Notes under the pieces: generated by a model
The model's input: only the letters and a program-made list of their open reading frames with translations
What the model was told of the DNA's origin: nothing
Database searches by the model: none
Program-made: the position numbers and the translations under genes
Part shown: positions 24,748 to 30,999 of the stretch, one piece after another
How positions within the stretch are numbered: position 1 is the stretch's first letter
How the letters are laid out: every line of letters starts with the position of its first letter
Source of the DNA: Rheinheimera sp.
GTDB lineage: Bacteria > Pseudomonadota > Gammaproteobacteria > Enterobacterales > Alteromonadaceae
Length of the DNA stretch: 30,999 nucleotides
Assembly: GCA_003482455.1 (NCBI GenBank)
Contig: DMYW01000042.1
Location: 1,395 to 32,393, forward strand
Direction: 5' to 3'

Positions 24748-26444
24748 CCATTCGGTTGTTATCACCTCAGTTAGCCAACCAAATTGCCGCAGGCGAAGTG
24801 GTCGAGCGTCCAGCGTCGGTTGTCAAAGAGCTGGTCGAAAATGCGCTCGATGCAGGGGCTACGAGTATCACGGTGGACATCGAAAAGGGTGGTAGTCAGC
24901 TGATTCGTATTCGCGACAACGGCGCAGGCATAGTCAAAGATGAACTTGCTCTGGCACTGAGTCGTCATGCCACCAGTAAAATTCACGATTTAGCCGACCT
25001 TGAAGCCATTTTAAGCTTAGGGTTTCGCGGCGAGGCGCTGGCGTCTATAAGTTCCGTGTCGCGCTTAACCTTAACCTCCAAACCGCCTGCGCAAGATGCC
25101 GCATGGCAAGCGATGGCTGAAGGGCGCGATATGCAAGTGCAGGTGCGCCCCGCATCACACCCAGATGGTACTTCTGTGGAGGTGCGCGATTTATTCTTTA
25201 ACACACCTGCTCGCCGCCGCTTTCTGAAAAGCGAAAAAACCGAGTTTTCGCATATCGAAGAGTTGTTGCAGCGCTTGGCACTCAGCCGTTTTGATGTCGC
25301 TTGGCAACTCACGCACAATGGTCAAGTGGTTCGACAGCTCAAAGTCGCCACGACTCTTGCGGATAGACAAAAACGCCTGCAGCAACTGCTCGGTCGTGCT
25401 TTTGCTGATCGAGCCATTTGGCTGGAAAGCCAGTACGAGTCGATGCAACTGTCAGGTTGGATCTTGCCTGCGGCACTTTGCACGACACAACTGCTAGCGC
25501 AATACAGTTACGTCAATGGTCGCATGATGCGTGATAAGCTGTTAAATCATGCGATCCGTCAGGCGTATGGCGCTGATTTCCCAGCCACATTACAACCTGG
25601 ATTTGTGTTGTATTTGTCTGTTGACCCGCATCAAGTGGACGTTAATGTGCATCCGGCGAAACACGAAGTGCGTTTTCATGAAGCTCGGATGGTGCATGAT
25701 TTTGTCGCCAGTGCGCTGGTGCAAGCACTGGCGCAGGTGCAACACGAATTGTCTCCAACTGTTTTTGCATCGCCAAAGCCTGCGGTAGACGAGTCTGTCG
25801 CGCCCGCAGGCATACAGTTGCAACAATTACCTGCTCGTTCATCATCGACGATGTTGCCATCCACATATTCGCCGAGTCGCTATCACGCGGTAGAAGAACG
25901 CCCTTCGCATCGGCAAGACCAAGCGTGGCAAGTTGTGGGATCAGAGGCCCCTGTGACCTCCAATTCGACCTTCTCAGCATCTCCCATCATCTGGGACGCG
26001 CAGGGGCGAGTGATCGCTCGACTGCAAGGGCAGTTCTATTGGCTTGATACGGTGCGAACGCTGGCCAATGCTTGGCTGGTGCAAGGGATGCCGTCAGCAG
26101 CCTTAATGATGCCGCAGCGCTGGCCATTGCATGGCGCGGAAGTATCTTTGCTGTTGAAGTTTGTCGACTTAGCACCACAATTGGGCTTTGATTTTTTGGT
26201 GAGCAATCAAACCTTGATTGTGCGGGCGGTGCCGCAACTGCTGAAAGCCACGCGTATCGACCAATGGTTGCCGCAGTGGCTCAACCAAGCTGCTAGCGAG
26301 CCGTCGATGGATACCAGTGATTTTGTGACCATTCTACTAACAATGGTGTCTGTGCAGTCGCTGGATGTCGAACGTTGGTTTGCGTGTTTTCAAACGACGT
26401 TATCAGACCCTGCGCTGTGGCACGTGTTCAAACCAGTCGAATAG
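24744..26444 (+). CDS. mutL: DNA mismatch repair protein MutL
   Basis: MutL couples mismatch recognition by MutS to MutH and UvrD. The 566-residue protein has the GHKL ATPase motifs NALDAGATSI, DNGAGI and GFRGEAL in the N-terminal 330 residues, HPAKHEVRF, a Pro/Ser/Thr/Gln-rich linker (about 335-410), and the C-terminal dimerisation domain. The endonuclease motif DQHAxxERxxYE is absent, as expected for organisms that use MutH. It is somewhat shorter than the 615 residues of E. coli, mainly in the linker. It overlaps amiB by ATGA and precedes miaA by 9 bp. Confidence 0.97.
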   Translation: MTIRLLSPQLANQIAAGEVVERPASVVKELVENALDAGATSITVDIEKGGSQLIRIRDNGAGIVKDELALALSRHATSKIHDLADLEAILSLGFRGEALASISSVSRLTLTSKPPAQDAAWQAMAEGRDMQVQVRPASHPDGTSVEVRDLFFNTPARRRFLKSEKTEFSHIEELLQRLALSRFDVAWQLTHNGQVVRQLKVATTLADRQKRLQQLLGRAFADRAIWLESQYESMQLSGWILPAALCTTQLLAQYSYVNGRMMRDKLLNHAIRQAYGADFPATLQPGFVLYLSVDPHQVDVNVHPAKHEVRFHEARMVHDFVASALVQALAQVQHELSPTVFASPKPAVDESVAPAGIQLQQLPARSSSTMLPSTYSPSRYHAVEERPSHRQDQAWQVVGSEAPVTSNSTFSASPIIWDAQGRVIARLQGQFYWLDTVRTLANAWLVQGMPSAALMMPQRWPLHGAEVSLLLKFVDLAPQLGFDFLVSNQTLIVRAVPQLLKATRIDQWLPQWLNQAASEPSMDTSDFVTILLTMVSVQSLDVERWFACFQTTLSDPALWHVFKPVE

Positions 26445-26453
26445 AGGACACCG

Positions 26454-27374
26454 ATGAGCAACCAAATCTTATGTTTGATGGGGCCGACTGCATCGGGTAA
26501 AACCGCTTTAGCACTTGAAATTGCTAAGCAAATTCCTGCTGAAATCATTAGCGTGGATAGTGCATTAGTGTATCGGCAAATGGATATTGGCACCGCTAAA
26601 CCGACGCCAGAGGAACTGGCCATTGCGCCACATCATTTAATCGACATTATCGACCCTTTAGAAAGCTATTCTGCTGCCGATTTTAGAACAGACGCATTGG
26701 CGCTGATCCCGCAAATTATCGCCAAAGGTCGTCTACCTATTTTGGTCGGCGGCACCATGCTGTATTTCAAGGCCTTGATTGACGGCATTTCGCCCTTGCC
26801 AGAAGCGGATGCCGATGTGCGACAGGAAATTGAGCGTGAAGCTGAGCGCGTCGGTTGGGACGGCCTGCATCAACAGTTAGCAGAAATTGATCCGGTGTCT
26901 GCAGCGCGGATTCACCCAAATGACCCGCAGCGCATCAATCGAGCGATTGAAGTGTATCGATTGACGGGGAAGTCGATGACGGAATTAACGGAAACCAAAA
27001 GTGAGCCGTTACCGTATCAAGTTTGTCAATTCGCCATTGCACCGCAGGAGCGTGCGATGCTGCATGAGCGAATAGCGCAACGATTTGAACTCATGTTGCA
27101 GCAAGGCTTTGAACACGAAGTCAGACAATTATACCAACGTGGCGATTTGCATCCTGGGCTGCCGAGTATTCGTTGCGTCGGTTATCGCCAAATGTGGGAA
27201 TATCTGGACGGGCTAGTGACTTACGATGAGATGGTGTATCGTGGGATCGCCGCAACAAGGCAATTAGCAAAACGGCAACTTACTTGGTTACGCAGTTGGC
27301 CAGATCTGCAGTGGCTTTTGACCGAAAGTTGCCCAAAGGAAAACTTGCAAGCTGTTCTAAAGTCGCTACGCTAA
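26454..27374 (+). CDS. miaA: tRNA dimethylallyltransferase
   Basis: MiaA transfers a dimethylallyl group to A37 of tRNAs reading UNN codons. The 306-residue protein has the P-loop GPTASGKT (residues 10-17), ISVDSALVYRQMDIGTAKP, the HHLIDIIDP segment, LVGGTMLYFKAL, DPQRINRAIEV, and the C-terminal RQLAKRQLTWLR. GAGG precedes the ATG at 26454. It is followed by hfq, and promoters within and after miaA are known in E. coli. Confidence 0.98.
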   Translation: MSNQILCLMGPTASGKTALALEIAKQIPAEIISVDSALVYRQMDIGTAKPTPEELAIAPHHLIDIIDPLESYSAADFRTDALALIPQIIAKGRLPILVGGTMLYFKALIDGISPLPEADADVRQEIEREAERVGWDGLHQQLAEIDPVSAARIHPNDPQRINRAIEVYRLTGKSMTELTETKSEPLPYQVCQFAIAPQERAMLHERIAQRFELMLQQGFEHEVRQLYQRGDLHPGLPSIRCVGYRQMWEYLDGLVTYDEMVYRGIAATRQLAKRQLTWLRSWPDLQWLLTESCPKENLQAVLKSLR

Positions 27375-27393
27375 ATTAGTAGTGAAAAAAAAC

Positions 27394-27422
27394 GTTAAAT
27401 AACGGCTTGAAAACTATATAAT
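27394..27422 (+). promoter_or_regulatory. Candidate sigma-70 promoter of hfq
   Basis: A perfect TATAAT lies at 27417-27422. The -35 is weaker, GTTAAA at 17 bp or TTAAAT at 16 bp. Transcription would begin near 27429, about 40 nt before hfq. No terminator separates hfq from miaA, so read-through is also likely. Confidence 0.5.
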
Positions 27423-27468
27423 AATCCACATATTAAGAATCAGAACGATAGTATAAGGAAAGCGGCAC

Positions 27469-27726
27469 ATGGCAAAGGGCCAATCTTTACAAGACCCATT
27501 TTTGAATACCTTGCGCCGGGAACGTATCCCGGTATCGATTTATTTAGTCAATGGTATTAAGTTACAAGGGCAAATCGAGTCATTTGACCAATTCGTCATC
27601 CTGTTGAAAAACACTGTTAGCCAAATGGTATATAAACATGCCATTTCGACTGTGGTTCCGGCGCGAGCTGTGAATACTATGGCCGGTCATGGCGGCGGTG
27701 CGTCAGAGTCTGACGAACTGGAATAA
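27469..27726 (+). CDS. hfq: RNA chaperone Hfq
   Basis: Hfq is the hexameric RNA chaperone that pairs small RNAs with mRNAs. The 85-residue protein has the Sm1 motif (LQDPFLNTLRRERIPVSIYLVNGIKLQG, with the conserved Q8, D9, F39 region) and the Sm2 motif YKHAIS. The arginine-containing rim is RRER. The C-terminal tail is short (about 18 residues, Gly/Ser and acidic) compared with E. coli (102 residues in total). The ribosome site AAGGAAAG precedes the ATG. hflX follows after 17 bp. Confidence 0.98.
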   Translation: MAKGQSLQDPFLNTLRRERIPVSIYLVNGIKLQGQIESFDQFVILLKNTVSQMVYKHAISTVVPARAVNTMAGHGGGASESDELE

Positions 27727-27743
27727 TACAAGGATCTGAACGC

Positions 27744-29027
27744 TTGTTTGAGCGCGATAACACCGCAGAGCAAGCGATCCTTGTTCATATCAGTTTTCCG
27801 CAAGAAAACGCCCGAGAAGATCTCCAGGAATTAAAAATGCTGGTGTCTTCTGCGGGTGTTGCTACCTTGTCTGTCATTACAGGCAATCGCACCACGACAG
27901 ATGCGCGTTTTTTTATCGGCAGCGGCAAAGCACAAGAAGTGGCTGAAGCTGTGGCTTTATACGAAGCGGACGTGGTGATTTTTAATCATTCGTTGTCGCC
28001 TGCACAAACGCGCAATCTCGAACGCTTGTGTCAGTGCCGCGTCATTGACCGAACTACACTGATCCTCGATATCTTCGCTCAGCGTGCTCGAACTTATGAA
28101 GGCAAGCTGCAAGTTGAATTGGCCCAGCTCAAGCATTTAGCTTCTCGTCTAATCCGTGGTTTTGATAATGAGCGGCAAAAAGGTGGTATAGGTTTACGTG
28201 GACCCGGCGAAACCGCTCTTGAAACCGACCGCCGGCTGCTGCGTAACCGCATCAGTGCTTTGTTGCAGCGCTTGGAGAAAGTCAGTCAACAACGCGAGAC
28301 AGGGCGAAAAGCCAGACAGCGCGCGGAAATCCCCGTGCTGTCGCTAGTCGGTTATACCAATGCGGGTAAGTCGACCTTGTTTAATCGACTGACTCAATCT
28401 GAGGTCTATGCGGCAGATCAATTGTTCGCAACTTTGGATCCTACCTTGCGCCAAGTGCGTTTCGCCGAATTTGGGCCATTGATTTTTGCCGACACCGTTG
28501 GATTTATTCGACATCTGCCCCATGATCTAGTCGCTGCGTTTAAATCCACCTTGCAAGAAAGTCGTGAAGCGGATTTGCAACTGCATGTGATTGATGTCGC
28601 TGACCCGCGCGTCGACGACAATATCAAGCAGGTGCAGCACGTACTTGCAGAGATCGAAGCCGACGAGGTTCCGCAGCTCAAAGTCTTTAATAAAATTGAC
28701 CTAATTGAGCAATCGCCACGTATTGAATACGATGAATCAGGAACGCCTATTGCGGTATATATCAGTGCTGCAACTGGTCAAGGCTTCGAATTGTTGCAGC
28801 AAGCGATCATTGAACGTCTGTCCGGCAGTCATGTGCGGGTGCAACTTGCGGTGCCGCCGCAGCAAAGCGCGTGGCGGGCTAAGTTTCACGAAGCCGGTGT
28901 GGTGCAACACGAAGATTTTGATGAATTCGGGGACTGCCATATTGAGCTGGCATTACCGCGAGCCCTGTGGGATAAGTGGTTAAAACAAAGCCAAGGCTTG
29001 CTTGATGACTTGGTGCTTACGGAATAA
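27744..29027 (+). CDS. hflX: Ribosome-associated GTPase HflX
   Basis: HflX is a GTPase that splits stalled 70S ribosomes under heat stress. The 427-residue protein shows the N-terminal glycine-rich domain (IGSGKAQEVAEAV, LSPAQTRNLERLCQCRVIDRT), the GGIGLRGPGE motif, and a G domain with GYTNAGKST (203-211), DTVGF (from 250) and NKID (316-319). The start is a TTG at 27744: its first residues MFERDNTAEQAILVHI align with the E. coli start MFDRYDAGEQAVLVHI, and the first in-frame ATG is residue 32. AAGGA lies about 10 bases upstream. Confidence 0.96.
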   Translation: MFERDNTAEQAILVHISFPQENAREDLQELKMLVSSAGVATLSVITGNRTTTDARFFIGSGKAQEVAEAVALYEADVVIFNHSLSPAQTRNLERLCQCRVIDRTTLILDIFAQRARTYEGKLQVELAQLKHLASRLIRGFDNERQKGGIGLRGPGETALETDRRLLRNRISALLQRLEKVSQQRETGRKARQRAEIPVLSLVGYTNAGKSTLFNRLTQSEVYAADQLFATLDPTLRQVRFAEFGPLIFADTVGFIRHLPHDLVAAFKSTLQESREADLQLHVIDVADPRVDDNIKQVQHVLAEIEADEVPQLKVFNKIDLIEQSPRIEYDESGTPIAVYISAATGQGFELLQQAIIERLSGSHVRVQLAVPPQQSAWRAKFHEAGVVQHEDFDEFGDCHIELALPRALWDKWLKQSQGLLDDLVLTE

Positions 29028-29062
29028 TTTTGAATTTAACTCTTGGCAATATGGAGTGAATC

Positions 29063-30217
29063 ATGGCCTGGAACGAGCCGGGTAATAACGGCAAAAATAA
29101 TGATCCATGGAATCAAGGAGGCCGCAATCAGGGGCCACCAGACATGGATGACGTATTTCGCGACCTCGGCAAAAAGCTCGGTGGTCTGTTTGGTGGTGGC
29201 AACTCCAACAGTTCTGGCGGCAGCGGTGCTGTCGTCGGATTGGTTGCTGGTCTTGCTATTTTAGGCTGGGCAGCCTCCGGTATTTACACCATCAAAGAGT
29301 CCGAACGTGGCGTTATTCTGCGGTTTGGTCAGTATCAAGGTGAAGTCGGCCCTGGTGTGAACTGGAAGCCAACATTCATTGATTCCGTAACACCGATAGA
29401 TGTGTCGTCGGTTGAAACCATTAAAACTGACGGCTTTATGCTGACGCAGGATCAAAACCTAGTACAGGTCACGTTCGAAGTGCAGTATCGAATTGAAGAC
29501 CCGCGCAAGTATTTGTTCTCCGTGAATAATCCTCGTACAAGTTTACAACAGGCCACTGATGCCGCATTACGTTATGTCGTCGGTCATTCGATCATGGACG
29601 ATGTGTTAACGAAAGGCCGTGAGCAAATTCGCTTGAATACACGCAGTGAATTGGAAGCAATCATCAAGCCTTACGATCTCGGCTTGCGGTTGGTTGAGGT
29701 GAACTTTAAAGACGCGCGTCCACCGGAAGAAGTGAAAGCGGCATTTGATGATGCAATCGCAGCACAGGAAGACGAACAACGTTTTATTCGTGAGGCTGAA
29801 GCCTATGCCAAAGAGCAAGAGCCAAAAGCACTGGGTCAAGTGTACCGGATAGAGCAGGAAGCGAAAGCTTACAAGCAACAATCCTTGTTACGTGCCCAAG
29901 GTGAAGTTGCTCGTTTTGAGCAGTTGTTGCCAGAGTACTTAGCGTCGCCTGAAGTCACCAAAAAACGTTTGTATTTGGAGACTATGGAACAAGTGTACGG
30001 CAATTCGTCAAAAGTGTTGGTTGACGTAAAAAATGGCAACAACATGATGTACATCCCGTTAGACAAAATGATTCCAGCGGCATCGCAGTCGTCTGCGCAA
30101 CAGCCGGCAGTCCAACCTGAACGCACCACCTTCGCGCCACAAGATCAGCCTATGCTCGATATTCGCAGTGCAAACCAAGATGGTCTGCGTGATGCCAGTC
30201 GACCAGGGAGAAACTAA
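29063..30217 (+). CDS. hflK: FtsH protease modulator subunit HflK
   Basis: HflK forms a large inner-membrane cage with HflC around the FtsH protease. The 384-residue protein begins with a Gly/Asn/Pro-rich cytoplasmic segment (1-50, MAWNEPGNNGKNNDPW), a single transmembrane helix (about 53-75), and an SPFH/band 7 domain in the periplasm starting IKESERGVILRFGQY. A helical region rich in Ala/Glu/Gln (about 220-295) follows, then a Gln/Pro-rich tail. GGAG precedes the ATG. hflC begins 3 bp after its stop, so the two subunits are produced together. Confidence 0.97.
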   Translation: MAWNEPGNNGKNNDPWNQGGRNQGPPDMDDVFRDLGKKLGGLFGGGNSNSSGGSGAVVGLVAGLAILGWAASGIYTIKESERGVILRFGQYQGEVGPGVNWKPTFIDSVTPIDVSSVETIKTDGFMLTQDQNLVQVTFEVQYRIEDPRKYLFSVNNPRTSLQQATDAALRYVVGHSIMDDVLTKGREQIRLNTRSELEAIIKPYDLGLRLVEVNFKDARPPEEVKAAFDDAIAAQEDEQRFIREAEAYAKEQEPKALGQVYRIEQEAKAYKQQSLLRAQGEVARFEQLLPEYLASPEVTKKRLYLETMEQVYGNSSKVLVDVKNGNNMMYIPLDKMIPAASQSSAQQPAVQPERTTFAPQDQPMLDIRSANQDGLRDASRPGRN

Positions 30218-30220
30218 ACG

Positions 30221-30999
30221 ATGAAATTGTTATTTGTGGTAGCCATTGCATTGTTGGCGGTTGTTTCGTCGTGTTTTGTGGTGCAAGAAGGTGAACGAAC
30301 CATTTTGTTCCAATTCAACAAAGTACAACGTACGGCAGACGGCAATATTCAAGTGTTTGAACCTGGTTTACATTTTAAGTTGCCATTTGTTGAAAAAGTC
30401 CGTGATTTAGACGCCAAAGTACAAACACTGGAAAACCCTGGTGACCGGTTTGTTACATCCGAGAAAAAAGACTTGTTGGTCGATAGTTACGTGAAATGGC
30501 GCATCGCTGATTTCGGTAAATATTATTTGGCCACCCAAGGACGTCTAGAACGCGCAGAAACCTTGTTAAAACAATATATTAACAACGGTTTGCGGACTGA
30601 ATTCGGTTCGCGCACAATCGGGCAAATTGTGTCTGGCGAGCGTAGTGCTTTGATGAAAAAGGCGTTAGATCAAGCTTCCAAAGGTGCTGAAGAACTCGGC
30701 ATTGAGATCCTTGATGTGCGCGTAAAGAAAATTAATCTACCTGACTCCATCAGCAACAACATTTACCAGCGGATGCGTGCAGAACGTATTGCAGTTGCCA
30801 AAGAACATCGTGCCCGTGGTATGGAAGAGTCTGAAAAGAAACGTTCAGATATTGACGCCAAAATTACGGTCATGCTCGCCGATGCTCAGCGCAACTCACG
30901 GATCCTGCGAGGTGAAGGTGATGCGGAAGCGGCAAAAGTGTATGCGAATGCCTACGGTAAAAACGCAGAATTCTTTACGTTTTTACGCAGTATGGAAGC
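30221..30999 (+). CDS. hflC: FtsH protease modulator subunit HflC (3' end outside window)
   Basis: The first 259 codons are present; the reading frame is open at the right edge. It shows an N-terminal membrane anchor (about 4-22, LLFVVAIALLAVVSSCFVV), the SPFH start VVQEGERTILFQFNKV, EPGLHFKLPFVEKV, VDSYVKWRI, the helical segment MRAERIAVAKEHRARG, and YGKNAEFFTFLRS at the edge, which matches the region close to the C-terminus of the family. The ATG at 30221 follows the hflK stop by 3 bp with GGGAG upstream inside hflK. Confidence 0.96.
   Translation, partial: MKLLFVVAIALLAVVSSCFVVQEGERTILFQFNKVQRTADGNIQVFEPGLHFKLPFVEKVRDLDAKVQTLENPGDRFVTSEKKDLLVDSYVKWRIADFGKYYLATQGRLERAETLLKQYINNGLRTEFGSRTIGQIVSGERSALMKKALDQASKGAEELGIEILDVRVKKINLPDSISNNIYQRMRAERIAVAKEHRARGMEESEKKRSDIDAKITVMLADAQRNSRILRGEGDAEAAKVYANAYGKNAEFFTFLRSME

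Overview
This window comes from a gammaproteobacterium. Gene content, moderate GC and families such as DUF3016 and a GlyGly-CTERM M36 protease suggest an Alteromonadales-like marine or aquatic bacterium (Rheinheimera/Alishewanella type). The genus is an inference; no 16S or other marker is present. Most of the window is conserved core genome matching parts of the E. coli 73-min (aroQ-accBC-prmA) and 94-min (dsbD-cutA, groESL, psd-rsgA-orn-tRNA-Gly-queG-tsaE-amiB-mutL-miaA-hfq-hflXKC) neighbourhoods.

Layout. (1) 1-101: short tandem repeat and a 12-bp hairpin. (2) 102-5421, minus strand: aroQ-accB-accC, a terminator, then glf and a DUF707 putative glycosyltransferase wedged in front of prmA. 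(3) 5422-7976, minus: aroQ promoter region, then cutA-dsbD. (4) 8070-10209, plus: a sigma-32-type promoter with nested dyads driving groES-groEL. (5) 10347-14585, minus: a 1412-residue secreted M36 metalloprotease with FTP prodomain, PA insert, two Ig/PKD-like repeats and a GlyGly-CTERM tail. (6) 14909-16609: a DUF3016 periplasmic protein, an unknown 100-residue protein, a short PriC-like protein, and a MerC-family membrane protein behind a 23-bp site that closely fits the Zur consensus. (7) 16876-19539, minus: rsgA-psd-GDPD. (8) 19667-20666, plus: orn and four identical tRNA-Gly(GCC) genes. (9) 20816-22639: a DUF4442 hotdog protein, a DUF1289 protein and queG. (10) 22772-end, plus: tsaE-amiB-mutL-miaA-hfq-hflX-hflK-hflC, with hflC cut by the window edge.

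Functional themes: fatty-acid and shikimate precursor supply, disulfide handling and chaperones, phospholipid synthesis, tRNA supply and modification (queG, tsaE, miaA), cell-wall division, mismatch repair, RNA regulation and membrane protease control. Nothing looks like a mobile element, CRISPR array or defence island.

Most worth checking: the Zur-like operator on the MerC-family gene; the tRNA-Gly array, with an anticodon-stem mismatch fixed in all four copies and inverted repeats flanking alternate copies; the nested dyads on the groES promoter and leader; the glycan gene pair inserted between accC and prmA; and a FadR-like half-site upstream of aroQ-accBC.
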